Below, in pieces: positions 1-10,919 of a stretch of 64,000 nucleotides of DNA (within the stretch, counting starts at the first letter, position 1; the number at the start of each line of letters is the position of its first letter). The translations under genes were made by a program, and so were the position numbers. Source of the stretch: Ariolimax columbianus (taxonomy: Eukaryota > Mollusca > Gastropoda > Stylommatophora > Arionidae). The notes under the pieces are model-generated. The model was not told the DNA's origin, made no database searches, and saw only the letters and a program-made list of their open reading frames with translations. The stretch is taken from the NCBI GenBank assembly GCA_036924085.1, contig JAVGWX010000002.1, positions 152,959,571 through 153,023,570 of the forward strand, read 5' to 3'.

Positions 1-369
1 TAGATCCTTATTTATGTATATGAATCTGCATGTTTACATAAATGTTGGGTTTTTGACTGTTTCTTTATAGCAAAATCCATTTCTAGGCCATCATGAAAAG
101 GTTAGAAAACAAGATCAACAAGGAAGTACATATGCCTCGATCAGGTTTTCCGCAGGGCAGTGGCAAGAGGGATCGCAAACTTAACATGCAAAATATTTTT
201 GAAAAGTGCTGAGAGTTTAATATCGACACACACTTATTACATAGACAAGGCTTTCGTATGTGGGAAACACGTTAACTAGAGACACTGCCAATAAAAATAC
301 AGAGAGGAATGTCTATGGCACTTCATAGGTTAACTAACATGGAAATCTTACGACAGAGAACACTGACAC

Positions 370-800
370 AATTACCGAAATAGAGGTCTTGAGGACCTGC
401 ATCTTCCCGGAGGTAACATGCGGATGCGAATCATAGTCAACCACAATAATCCTACCGAAGAATATTGAACACTCCGAGCTAAAAGGCTACAGTAGTGTAC
501 ACAAAATCTCATGAATAGCAAAAATGAAAAAACAGAAAGCGTACGAAGAAGAAGAAGAAGAAAAAGAAGAAGAAGAAGAAGAAGAAGAAGAAGAAGAAGA
601 AGAAGAAGAAGAAGAGGAAGATGAAGAAGAAGAAGAAAAAACAGAATCCAATAGGTATATAGAACAAAATTGGTTAGCAAATGACATTACGTCTACGAAA
701 TTAACATTCTTCTGCATCATCAAACTCCCCAATGGCGAAAAAAGAGGCACATCGTGGGGAAGAGCTGGCCATAGATCGAGTGCCTCACAGATCGGTTATC
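370..800 (+). mobile_element. LINE ORF2 C-terminal fragments split by a GAA tract
   Basis: 370-490 reads LRTCIFPEV with stops after it, and 650-790 reads TFFCIIKLPNGEK. Both match at DNA level the better copy at 5948-6390, and resemble the post-RT region of RTE/CR1-type LINEs. Many stops; dead. Confidence 0.5.
541..650 (+). repeat. (GAA)n microsatellite
   Basis: About 110 bp of nearly pure GAA. It yields the poly-Glu, poly-Ser and poly-Leu open frames here, which are not genes. Confidence 0.95.
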
Positions 801-823
801 ATGTTGGCGATTTTCAGAACATA

Positions 824-893
824 TATGTGTGTGTGTGTGTGTGTGTGTGCGTGCGTCCGTGCGTGTGTGTGTGTGTGTGTGTGTTTGTTTGTT
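824..893 (+). repeat. (GT)n microsatellite
   Basis: GT/TG dinucleotide repeat with CGTGC interruptions, running into GTTT units. Confidence 0.95.
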
Positions 894-1190
894 TCGTTAT
901 ATATATGTACGTTATACGGTACGTATTAGTGCATTAGTGCATGTACTCACTGTTTCATGTATTCATAGAACTTATTCATGTGTGTACATTTTATCATGTA
1001 ATTATAATATGTTTTATGTAACCAAATTATCAATTCGTGTTTGGATTACAATGACATAACTGGCAAAAAATAATGAAAAAAAAATGTTTAAAGTTGATTA
1101 AAGTTAAATTTAATCAAAATTTGTTAATGGGTGTGGTCAGATACCGCATCGAGAAGAGAAAACGAAGAAAACCTAAAATAAAACGCAATG

Positions 1191-1806
1191 TGGTCCAATG
1201 ATGAGACACCAACATAAACCATTACTGGTTTGCTCAACTTTGGTAGTGGTCTAATGATGAGACACCAACATAAACCATTACTGGTTTGCTCAACTTTGGT
1301 AGTGGTCCAATGATGAGACACAAACATAAACCATTACTGGTTTGCTCAACTTTGGTAGTGGTCTAATGATGAGACACCAACATAAACCATTACTGGTTTG
1401 CTCAACTTTGGTAGTGGTCTAATGATGAGACACCAACATAAACCATTACTGGTTTGCTCAACTTTGGTAGTGATCTAATGATGAGACACCAACATAAACC
1501 ATTACTGGTTTGCTCAACTTTGGTAGTGATCTAATGATGAGACACCAACATAAACCATTACTGGTTTGCTCAACTTTGGTAGTGGTCTAATGATGAGACA
1601 CAAACATAAACCATTACTGGTTTGCTCAACTTTGGTAGTGGTCTAATGATGAGACACCAACATAAACCATTACTGGTTTGCTCAACTTTGGTAGTGATCT
1701 AATGATGAGACACCAACATAAACCATTACTGGTTTGCTCAACTTTGGTAGTGATCTAATGATGAGACACCAACATAAACCATTACTGGTTTGCTCAACTT
1801 TGGTTG
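1191..1806 (+). repeat. 56-bp tandem array, 11 copies
   Basis: Eleven head-to-tail units of exactly 56 bp, each starting TGGTCTAATGATGAGACACC with variants (TGGTCC, TGATCT, CAAACA). No spacers, so not CRISPR. Flanks are not obviously a retroelement. Confidence 0.97.
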
Positions 1807-2009
1807 TGTTCACAGCAACCTATTATCAGATATTGTTCTTCTCTTCACAGCAACCGTGAGATACACCTGGTCGTTCTTGCCATTGGTAGGCCCAGCAACA
1901 GTAAAATGTTTGTCATCCGTGAAAAATATGAAACTCGCTTTATGCTCTAGGAAGCAGCGTATTTCATTGTTGCGCCATGAAATCCATTACTCTTTGTTGT
2001 CAATTATCA

Positions 2010-2200
2010 ATAGAATGAGCTGACAGCAGCCAGCGACTCATGGCTGGTTGATTGTATCAGGGTCAGTGAACCAGATCTGACCAAGACAATAATATGCCTC
2101 CATGCAGCGGCCATAGAAACAAGCTGCACTAGTGCAGTCTAGTTAACAGAATAGGGACGGTATACCTGGCACTCCCCCCAGTATATCAGTTGTCAATTAT
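2010..2200 (-). mobile_element. S1 dispersed repeat, partial, minus
   Basis: Contains GAGCTGACAGCAGCC, CAGGGTCAGTGAACCAG and CACTAGTGCAGTCTAGTTAAC, shared in reverse with 7355-7530 and 31255-31530. SINE-like. Confidence 0.6.
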
Positions 2201-2370
2201 GTCGCCCGATGTTTCCAAAAACATTTTTACTGACATTTCTGAGAGATTATTCCTCTCTTCCACAAACTCCAAAAGGACGACAGGAAATGTATGTTTGCGG
2301 ACGTCCTTCTTGGCTTTGACAAGCTTGTGAATAGCGCTTATACTGTCAGTGGGGGGAGATGGGGATGTTC

Positions 2371-2656
2371 GACCACGGTGAGAGAAGTGGGTGTTAGACC
2401 AAGGTGAGAGAAGTGGGTGTTAGACCATGATGAGAGAAGTGGGTGTTAGACCACGGTGAGAGAAGTGGGTGTTAGACCACGATGAGAGAAGTGGGTGTTA
2501 GACCACGGTGAGAGAAGTGGGTGTTAGACCACGATGAGAGAAGTGGGTGTTAGACCACGGTGAGAGAAGTGGGTGTTAGACCACGGTGAGAGAAGTGGGT
2601 GTTAGACCACGGTGAGAGAAGTGGGTGTTAGACCACGGTGAGAGAAGTGGGTGTTT
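2371..2656 (+). repeat. 26-bp tandem array, 11 copies
   Basis: Unit GACCACGGTGAGAGAAGTGG plus GTGTTA. The last unit ends GTGTTT and is followed by GACTAAAAAGTT. The same array (8 units) follows both LINE ends at 3513 and 5406. Confidence 0.96.
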
Positions 2657-2668
2657 GACTAAAAAGTT

Positions 2669-3512
2669 ACCCAAGCATGGACTGGACCCATGCATACACC
2701 GACGGTTCTGTAACAAACACTACACAGAACGGAGGGGCAGGAGCATTCCTGAACCTACCAAATGGCAGGCAAATAACACTGTCATTCGCTACTGGTAAGT
2801 ACACAAGCAATTTCAGAGCGGAGGCAGAGGCACTGAGGGCGGCAGTGGAAGAAATGGTGACAAACAGTGAAAATGAGAGCCATATAGTTCTGCTGACAGA
2901 TGCTCTCGAAGTAGTCACAGCGCTAAAAAGCCAGAAAAACACTGAGCTCAATGACTTAAGAGCAGCACTCTGCAAACTGTGCCAGCAGTCCGCACCAAAA
3001 AGGGTAGTGGTACAGTGGGTTCCGTCACACTGCAACATCCAAGGCAACGAGGAGGCAGACAGACTGGCAAAAGAAGGTGCAAGACTACCACAAACAGATA
3101 CCAGTATGACGTACGAAGAGTCAAAACGGCTTATCAAAGCCAGATACATGACCAAATTGGAAACCGAACATACTGGTTACACCAAAAACGATGCCTATTA
3201 CCAGTTGAACCGAAGAGAGCAGGTCGTTGTCTTCAGACTTCGCACTGGCCACAACAGACTGAGGTACCACCTATTCAACAAATTGAAGATAGGGTGTACC
3301 GACGAATGCCCGTGCGGTACTGGTAAAATGACCACTGAACATCTGCTGCAGAACTGCCCGACATACGAGGATCAGAGAGAGCAGATGTGGCCATTACCAG
3401 TGGAACTGCAAGACAAGCTCTATGGCAGTGGCGAGAGCCTCAGGACGACCGCCGCTTTTTTCGAAAAAATAATGGTTACTGTCTGACTGTGTACGCAGAA
3501 GAAGAAGAAGAA
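2669..3512 (+). mobile_element. 5'-truncated LINE 3' end, copy 1
   Basis: Begins abruptly after ACTAAAAAGTT and ends with TACGC plus (AGA)n. It carries the intact RNase H frame 2677-3486. About 1-2% different from copy 2 (4563-5405). Confidence 0.9.
2677..3486 (+). CDS. LINE RNase H domain, intact frame, 269 aa
   Basis: RNase H removes RNA from the RNA-DNA hybrid made during retrotransposition. The catalytic set is present: Asp9 (TDGS), Glu49 (FRAEAEAL), Asp75 (LLTDALE), Asp128 (EEADRLAKEGA), with His118 in VPSHCNIQG. The C-terminal part has FRLRTGHNRLR and a CPCG...EHLLQNC zinc-knuckle-like motif, common in RNase H-bearing jockey-like invertebrate LINEs. No RT lies upstream, so this is the tail of ORF2, not a complete protein. 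The Met start is only the first Met in the truncated frame. Confidence 0.85.
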   Translation: MDWTHAYTDGSVTNTTQNGGAGAFLNLPNGRQITLSFATGKYTSNFRAEAEALRAAVEEMVTNSENESHIVLLTDALEVVTALKSQKNTELNDLRAALCKLCQQSAPKRVVVQWVPSHCNIQGNEEADRLAKEGARLPQTDTSMTYEESKRLIKARYMTKLETEHTGYTKNDAYYQLNRREQVVVFRLRTGHNRLRYHLFNKLKIGCTDECPCGTGKMTTEHLLQNCPTYEDQREQMWPLPVELQDKLYGSGESLRTTAAFFEKIMVTV

Positions 3513-3720
3513 GACCACGGTGAGAGAAGTGGGTGTTAGACCATGGTGAGAGAAGTGGGTGTTAGACCACGGTGAGAGAAGTGGGTGTTAGACCACGGTG
3601 AGAGAAGTGGGTGTTAGACCACGGTGAGAGAAGTGGGTGCTAGACCACGGTGAGAGAAGTGGGTGTTAGACCACGGTGAGAGAAGTGGGTGTTAGACCAC
3701 GGTGAGAGAAGTAGGTGTTT
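3513..3720 (+). repeat. 26-bp tandem array, 8 copies
   Basis: Directly follows the (AGA)n tail of LINE copy 1. Exactly 208 bp, the same length as the array after LINE copy 2. Confidence 0.96.
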
Positions 3721-3991
3721 GACTAAAAAGTTAGAGACGTGGGCGTTCGGCCAATGCTTTTACGACGTTCAACACACATGCACACATACACACATGGAAA
3801 CACACATACATACATACATACATACTTACATATATATATATATAAAGCATTTTATGGATATTTATGTCAACAGATTCATCTAAAAGAGAGATAAACTGTC
3901 CATCAATTGTATCATGCATCAATCATCCACAAAATGAATTTTCATAGCATTGTGTTCTGTACATTTCAAATTTTATGTCATTTTAACCAAA
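3721..3991 (+). repeat. U segment, copy 1
   Basis: Starts GACTAAAAAGTTAGAGACG, includes ACAC/CATA/TATA microsatellites, and ends TTTTAACCAAA. Nearly identical to 5614-5947 apart from microsatellite length. Holds no gene. Confidence 0.92.
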
Positions 3992-5405
3992 AAGAATGGC
4001 AATCATGAGGAAACTTGCTGGCACAAGCTGGGGAGCAGACGAAGGCATACTAAAGAAACTGTACACTGGAAGAGTGAGACCAGTTCTCGAGTATGGCATT
4101 GCGGCATGGACAACAGCAGCGAAGGCGAACTTCGATAAAGTTAACAAACTTCAAAACCAAGCCATGAGAATTATAACAGGTGGCATGAAGTCAACGTCAA
4201 TTGTAGAACTTGAAAAGATTACAAAACTGCAATCCATGACCGATAGAAGAGACTGCAGAGCCCAGCTGCAGTCAGAGAAACTCCGAAGACTGACTGACCA
4301 TCCAATGCACCAGAGACTAAACAATTTGGGAAATTGGAAACTAAAGCGGAGAAACTTTGCAAAAATAGCCAAAGCAAAGATGCACGAAGATCCCATAAAC
4401 GCACTAACAACACCAAAACCCATCACTACTGTACGAAAACCTACCTGGAGGCAGGATATATTTCCAGAGGTGGTAGAAAATATACCAGGTATTGCAAACA
4501 AAAACTGCCAGACTGAAAAAGAAAGGAGAGATACTACCCTAAGCTTCATAAAGAAAAGCTACCCAAGCATGGACTGGACCCATGCATACACCGACGGTTC
4601 TGTAACAAACACTACACAGAACGGAGGGGCAGGAGCATTCCTGAACCTACCAAATGGCAGAAAAATAACACTGTCATTCGCTACTGGTAAGTACACAAGC
4701 AATTTCAGAGCGGAGGCAGAGGCACTGAGGGCGGCAGTGGAAGAAATGGTGACACACAGTGAAAATGAGAGCCATATAGTCCTTGCTGACAGATGCTCTC
4801 GCCGTAGTCACAGCGCTAAAAAGCCAGAAAAACACTGAGCTCAATGACTTAAGAGCAGCACTCTGCAAACTGTGCCAGCAGTCCGCACCAAAAAGGGTAG
4901 TGGTACAGTGGGTTCCGTCACACTGCAACATCCAAGGCAAAGAGGAGGCAGACAGACTGGCAAAAGAAGGTGCAAGACTACCACAAACAGATACCAGTAT
5001 GACGTACGAAGAGTCAAAACGGCTTATCAAAGCCAGATACATGACCAAATTGGAAACCGAACATACTGGTTACACCAAAAACGATGCCTATTACCAGTTG
5101 AACCGAAGAGAGCAGGTCGTTGTCTTCAGACTTCGCACTGGCCACAACAGACTGAGGTACCACCTATTCAACAAATTGAAGATAGGGTGTACCGACGAAT
5201 GCCCGTGCGGTACTGGTAAAATGACCGCTGAACATCTGCTGCAGAACTGCCCGACATACGAGGATCAGAGAGAGCAGATGTGGCCATTACCAGTGGAACT
5301 GCAAGACAAGCTCTATGGCAGTGGCGAGAGCCTCAGGATGACCGCCGCTTTTTTCGAAAAAATAATGGTTACTGTCTGACTGCGTACGCAGAAGAAGAAG
5401 AAGAA
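3992..5405 (+). mobile_element. LINE 3' end, copy 2 (RT tail plus frameshifted RNase H)
   Basis: Frame from 3996 encodes the region after the RT fingers/palm (LYTGRVRPVLEYGIAAW, MRIITGGM), a linker (QTEKERRDTTLSFIKK) and RNase H (MDWTHAYTDGS). An extra base near 4782 breaks the frame inside RNase H; it resumes in 4783-5379. Ends with TACGC plus (AGA)n. Non-autonomous and dead as is, but very close to copy 1. Confidence 0.9.
3996..5379 (+). pseudogene. LINE ORF2 C-terminal part, frameshifted
   Basis: First segment 3996-4838 and second 4783-5379 are in different frames. The break is CCTTGCTGAC where copy 1 has CTGCTGAC, just before the third catalytic Asp. The N-terminal part of the RT, including the YADD box, is missing. 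Confidence 0.85.
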
Positions 5406-5613
5406 GACCACGGTGAGAGAAGTGGGTGTTAGACCACGGTGAGAGAAGTGGGTGTTAGACCATGATGAGAGAAGTGGGTGTTAGACCACGGTGAGAGAAG
5501 TGGGTGTTAGACCACGGTGAGAGAAGTGGGTGTTAGACCACGGTGAGAGAAGTGGGTGTTAGACCACGGTGAGAGAAGTGGGTGTTAGACCACGGTGAGA
5601 GAAGTGGGTGTTT
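5406..5613 (+). repeat. 26-bp tandem array, 8 copies (second LINE flank)
   Basis: 208 bp, same unit and copy number as 3513-3720. Confidence 0.96.
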
Positions 5614-5947
5614 GACTAAAAAGTTAGAGACGTGGGCGTTCGGCCAATGCTTTTACGACGTTCAACACACATGCACACATACACACATGGAAACACACAT
5701 ACATACATGCATACATACATACACACACACACGCACGCACTCGCGCACGCAAACGCGCATGCACATACATACATACATACTTACATATATATATATATAT
5801 ATATAAAGCATTTTATGGATATTTATGTCAACAGATTCATCTAAAAGAGAGATAAACTGTCCATCAATTGTATCATGCATCAATCATCCACAAAATGAAT
5901 TTTCATAGCATTGTGTTCTGTACATTTCAAATTTTATGTCATTTTAA
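5614..5947 (+). repeat. U segment, copy 2
   Basis: Same start and end as copy 1, with an expanded CA/CGCA/TACA stretch at 5692-5806. Followed by LINE sequence from 5948. Confidence 0.92.
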
Positions 5948-6390
5948 CCAAACTAAAAGTCTTGAAGACATGCATCCTCCCTGTTACAGAATACAGACGC
6001 GGAAAGATGAACCATCACACAAACATTCAAGAAGAAAATGAAATCCTTCGAGCTGAAAGGCTACAGAAAAGTAGACAAGTTCTCAGAATACCATGGACAG
6101 GGAACACGATCAACACAGTCGTCTAAACGAGCTGGTTATGGAACTAAAAGACTCATAAACAACATTACGTCTAGAAGACGTAAATATCAAACTACATCAA
6201 ACACGACAACGGTTTACAAAAAACGATACTGGACGGTACAGTGCCTGAAAATCGAGGTATAGGCAGACCAAAGATAAGATGGACACATGCCATCAAAGAT
6301 ATTCTGAAGATGCCAGCGAAATTGGAAAAACTGGCCAAAGATGGAGTCTTGCATGGCAGCTATGATGTTAGTGATGTAATGCACAATATA
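5948..6390 (+). mobile_element. LINE ORF2 C-terminal fragment
   Basis: KVLKTCILPVTEY, then IRWTHAIKDILKMPAKLEKL, typical of the region after RT in RTE/CR1-type LINEs. Several frameshifts and stops. Confidence 0.65.
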
Positions 6391-6392
6391 CG

Positions 6393-6605
6393 CCCAAGTG
6401 TACACCTTCCATCTGTGTATACATGTGCACCCTCTCAATTGTACACCTTCCATATATGTGTACTTGTGTACCCACTGTTCACCGCCCATGTATGTGTGCG
6501 TTTGCACCATTTCAAGTGTACAGTACATATTCCAACTGTGTGTACCACCTCGATCGTACACCTTCCATACATGTGTACATGTGTACCCTCTCAGGTGTGC
6601 ACTAT
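6393..6605 (+). repeat. degenerate ~41-bp tandem repeat
   Basis: About five diverged units containing GTACACCTTCCAT and TGTGTACATGTGTACCC. Confidence 0.75.
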
Positions 6606-6639
6606 GAGAACACTTTAGCTTTTCCCTGCACATCTACCT

Positions 6640-7354
6640 TATCAGACAATGAGCTCCGACTGATTATTCACATGGGAGATTTTAACTTCCTGGTGTATTT
6701 ATAGATTATGTTATTTTTGTGGAGCACGTTCAATTGGCAGAGCAAATAGAGTGGTATCGTCCGATGGCAAAGGGGAAAGGAAACGTTTCCCAATCACGAA
6801 TCATTCCAGTCTATCGGGTTGTAAATCGGTTATTTGATTTTAGCTGCATATGTCAAGACAGAGAAGAAATGAATAAGTCTTCGCTAGCTGAGAAAAGTTG
6901 AAATCTTGTTCATTGAAGTTCATTTCATCTCAAGTCTGCCATAGAACTAACTTTACCATTATTTATTAAGAAGAGCTTACCGCGCGTAAGGAAGGGGGGG
7001 GGGGGTTGAAGAGAGCGGGGGGCGTGGGGGTTTGTCAGGGTCACTACGGTGACCTATATCCTGTCCTCAGGTCCTCGCTGTGACCCCTCATCAACAAGAC
7101 ATATTGGTCGACACTGATTCCGAGTAATGATGAACTTTTCTAGCATTGCACTACTGCCAGAAGTATCAAATTCACCTTCTACAGAAGACATTGTGACTAA
7201 AGAAGAGACACTACAAACTACTAGTAGAGAAACATTGCCAAGAGTGGCCATCTCAGCACGAGCAGCTGTCTACGAGCAATAATTGTACTTCCTCTGCGTT
7301 CGTCCAGAAAAGGACATTGTGTCGCAGAATTGGGGGGGGGGGGGGGGAGATTTA
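6640..7354. other. no gene seen; G-rich tracts
   Basis: Unique-looking sequence with short open frames only. Homopurine/G runs at 6991-7030 and a G17 run at 7331-7347. Confidence 0.5.
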
Positions 7355-7530
7355 CCATGTATACCTTCCCTATTCTGTTAACTAGACTGCACTAGTGCAT
7401 ACTGCTTCTATCGCCTGCATGGAAGCATAATATGGTATTGGTCAGCTCTGGTTCACTGACCCTGATACAAACATCCAGATTTGAGTCGGTGGCTGCTGTC
7501 AGCTCATTCGCTGTGCTGCATCTTCGACCC
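7355..7530 (+). mobile_element. S1 dispersed repeat, partial, plus
   Basis: Mirrors 2010-2200: GTTAACTAGACTGCACTAGTG, GGTTCACTGACCCTGAT, GCTGCTGTCAGCTCATTCGC. Confidence 0.6.
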
Positions 7531-7637
7531 CGTGAATTATAGTGAGAGTATTACACCAATTTTGTTTTATTTACTGTATTTTAGTAATTGCTAAGTCCTA
7601 TTTCATACTACTTACAGATTATGTAACCAAAGCATGT

Positions 7638-7837
7638 AAGGAGAGGATCAAGAAGTACACAGCAGGGTACTGGGATATGAGGCTAACAAGGAGAGGACCA
7701 AGAAGTGCACAGAAGGGTACTGGGAGATGAGGCTAACAAGGAGAGGACCAAGAAGTGCACAGTTGGGTACTGGGAGATGAGGCTAACAAGGAGATCACCA
7801 AGAAGTGCACAGCAGGGTACTGGGAGATGAGTCTAAC
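7638..7837 (+). repeat. 50-bp tandem array, 4 copies
   Basis: Unit begins AAGGAGAGGACCAAGAAGTG and ends GAGATGAGGCTAAC; copy starts at 7638, 7688, 7738 and 7788. Confidence 0.9.
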
Positions 7838-8319
7838 CTGTATATGTGTCGGAGCTTTCATCTGAATAGCCATCTCGATTATTGTTATATGTGTATGACG
7901 TTGTTTTTCCCCTTGACTTCCATGAACCCACACTGCTCATCACCAATTTATTGTATCATTCTACTCCCCACGCTTCTCACGATGATTCGCAGTATTATCT
8001 TTGTCAAGCGGCTCGTGAGGTTGATATTGCGGTGCTCCTCGCATTCAATTGTTCGTAGTTCATCGTCGACACTGCCATTAGTGTTGATTTCATTAAATCA
8101 TTCGGAATATATCCACAATCGTAAATATCATAATTTATGAATAGCTTAGCCAATACCACGTGACAACGTGCTCGTCGTTCATTGGCGAGAAGCAAATATT
8201 AGCTTTGAATGCCGATATAGGCCTACACTGGCCACGTCCACATCACAAACAGATATACACACGCACCCATACACTGATACACTGGCCAATACGTCCTGAT
8301 ATCGCCCATAGGACTGCTG

Positions 8320-8515
8320 ACATGGGTGGAAAGAGGCGTGCATTCGTCAGTAGCTACAAGTTGATTAAAGAGAGGTTCAGATTAGATATTAGGAAATATT
8401 TTTTTAGTCAGAGAGTGATAAATGCTTGGAATGCATTGCCACAGGAGGTAGTAGAGGCAGAGACAGTTAATGCATTTAAGAATAAATTGGATGCGCATAG
8501 CTTTTAGAGCAAGGT
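8320..8515 (+). mobile_element. CR1/L2-like LINE RT C-terminal remnant
   Basis: Frame ending at 8507 reads DIRKYFFSQRVINAWNALPQ, then EVVEAETVNAFKNKLD, the standard C-terminal motif of CR1-clade reverse transcriptases. Frame is open through this part, but no RT core is present upstream. Confidence 0.8.
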
Positions 8516-8591
8516 GATGTAAATGAAACTGCTTGTATGCAAACTCTGCAGAGTCTTCTAAACCAGTATAAAGACGTTAGTGAAACAGGGG

Positions 8592-9833
8592 GATCAAGGT
8601 GGAGGCCAGGAGTAATCTGGGTCAGGTGAAACATGCAGATCAAGGTGGAGGCCAGGAGTAATCTGGGTCAGGTGAAACATGCAGATCAAGGTGGAGGCCA
8701 GGAGTAATCTGGGTCAGGTGAAACATGCAGATCAAGGTGGAGGCCAGGAGTAATCTGGGTCAGGTGAAACATGCAGATCAAGGTGGAGGCCAGGAGTAAT
8801 CTGGGTCAGGTGAAACATGCAGATCAAGGTGGAGGCCAGGAGTAATCTGGGTCAGGTGAAACATGCAGATCAAGGTGGAGGCCAGGAGTAATCTGGGTCA
8901 GGTGAAACATGCAGATCAAGGTGGAGGCCAGGAGTAATCTGGGTCAGGTGAAACATGCAGATCAAGGTGGAGGCCAGGAGTAATCTGGGTCAGGTGAAAC
9001 ATGCAGATCAAGGTGGAAGCCAGGAGTAATCTGGGTCAGGTGAAACATGCAGATCAAGGTGGAGGCCAGGAGTAATCTGGGTCAGGTGAAACATGCAGAT
9101 CAAGGTGGAGGCCAGGAGTAATCTGGGTCAGGTGAAACATGCAGATCAAGGTGGAAGCCAGGAGTAATCTGGGTCAGGTGAAACATGCAGATCAAGGTGG
9201 AGGCCAGGAGTAATCTGGGTCAGGTGAAACATGCAGATCAAGGTGGAAGCCAGGAGTAATCTGGGTCAGGTGAAACATGCAGATCAAGGTGGAGGCCAGG
9301 AGTAATCTGGGTCAGGTGAAACATGCAGATCAAGGTGGAGGCCAGGAGTAATCTGGGTCAGGTGAAACATGCAGATCAAGGTGGAAGCCAGGAGTAATCT
9401 GGGTCAGGTGAAACATGCAGATCAAGGTGGAGGCCAGGAGTAATCTGGGTCAGGTGAAACATGCAGATCAAGGTGGAAGCCAGGAGTAATCTGGGTCAGG
9501 TGAAACATGCAGATCAAGGTGGAGGCCAGGAGTAATCTGGGTCAGGTGAAACATGCAGATCAAGGTGGAAGCCAGGAGTAATCTGGGTCAGGTGAAACAT
9601 GCAGATCAAGGTGGAGGCCAGGAGTAATCTGGGTCAGGTGAAACATGCAGATCAAGGTGGAAGCCAGGAGTAATCTGGGTCAGGTGAAACATGCAGATCA
9701 AGGTGGAAGCCAGGAGTAATCTGGGTCAGGTGAAACATGCAGATCAAGGTGGAGGCCAGGAGTAATCTGGGTCAGGTGAAACATGCAGATCAAGGTGGAG
9801 GCCAGGAGTAATCTGGGTCAGGTGAAACATGCA
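8592..9833 (+). repeat. 46-bp tandem array, 27 copies
   Basis: Units of exactly 46 bp beginning GATCAAGGTGGAGGCCAGGA. Several share a G-to-A change (GGAAGCC), and alternation of the two types is higher-order. Four more diverged units follow to about 10030. Confidence 0.97.
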
Positions 9834-10179
9834 GATCAAGGTGGAAGCCAAAAGTAATCATTGCCAGGTGAAGCAAAGTGATCAAGGTGGAAGCCAAGAG
9901 TATTCAAGGGCAGGTGAAACATAGTGATCAAGGTGGAAGCCAAGAGTATTCAAGGCCAGGTGAAACATACTGATCAGGAAGAAGACAATCGTAATCAGGC
10001 TCAAGTGAAACCTGCTGATCAAGGTGGGAGCCAAAAGTAATCAGGGTCATTTGAAACACACTTATCAAGATTTCCAACTCAAGTCTTTGTTTGTGCTCTG
10101 GTGAACAGACTGTGTAACAGCAGTCTGGCTAATAAGGTGGGAATCGACACTGTAATCCCCACAGTGGTGAGCTTACTGT

Positions 10180-10477
10180 TGTTGTTGAATAACTTAACTA
10201 TTTTGTGCAAAAATGGTATTTAGTGGTGGGCTGGGGCTGCAGTAGCCTTCCTCGCATCTCGAGCGTGCTGATGAAAGTGGCCCAGGGTCCTCCAGATGAT
10301 TTGATATTCTTGGCTTCATTTGCATCTCATTACATACAATGTCATCAAACAGTTATGCTTCTAAGGAGAACTGCATGGAAGTGATGTGGGGGTCTTGATC
10401 TGTATATTTTACCTGCCCCTGACTAACTTTGTATGATCAGCATGTTTTGCCGGAAAAGACATTAGTCTCCTCTCCTT
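10180..10477 (-). mobile_element. S2 retroposon, minus, nested in S2
   Basis: 298-bp insert flanked by the 13-bp direct repeat GTGAGCTTACTGT (10167-10179 and 10478-10490). Tail (GTT)n at the left edge, i.e. (AAC)n on its own sense strand. Confidence 0.85.
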
Positions 10478-10919
10478 GTGAGCTTACTGTACAGTCATCA
10501 CATTGCACAACAATTAAAAGGACCCAGGTTCACCTTCTTAAGTACATCCCTGGATGTAAGAAGAGACATTATAACCAGTTACCAAACTAAAGTCATCAAG
10601 ACTTAATTCAACTCAACACAAGCAACATCTAACAAACAACAGCAACAACAATAACAACAATAACACCCTCTCTTTCATGTCATGGCTTCACAAAATAATT
10701 AATAATCAAAATAACATGTTAATATTGTAATCAATCCCAGTCACAAAGCATATCTACAGTAGAAATACTAACCTTGACAAAAAAAAAGATACAGTATTTA
10801 TAAATACAAAAATACAGTGATAAAAAAATTAGTGGTAAAAGCACACATTTTGTAATATTAGTTAATATATGGCTGGAATATAGTAGATTCAAGATGATGG
10901 TCTCATACTCTGTTAACCA

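Larger units (their letters stand above)
8592..10668 (+). mobile_element. S2 retroposon with 27+ amplified 5' units, interrupted by another S2
   Basis: Plus-sense copy of the S2 family. Its 5' segment (GGGTCAGGTGAAACAT...GATCAAG) is amplified at 8592-10030; the body runs at 10030-10179 and 10478-10610 (GACTGTGTAACAGCAGTCTG, CTTCTTAAGTACATCCCTGG); the 3' end is (CAA)n at 10618-10668. Same architecture as the single-unit copy at 47240-47575. Encodes no protein. Confidence 0.75.

Noticed and set aside
524..937. Poly-Glu frame (and the antisense poly-Ser/poly-Leu frames)
   Set aside because: Translation of (GAA)n and (GT)n microsatellites.
2667..3155. 162-codon minus frame opposite the RNase H frame
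   Set aside because: Shadow of the real plus-strand RNase H codons; the same shadow recurs at 4674-5048.
8592..9833. CRISPR-like array
   Set aside because: Units are contiguous with no spacers and the DNA is eukaryotic; it is a minisatellite.
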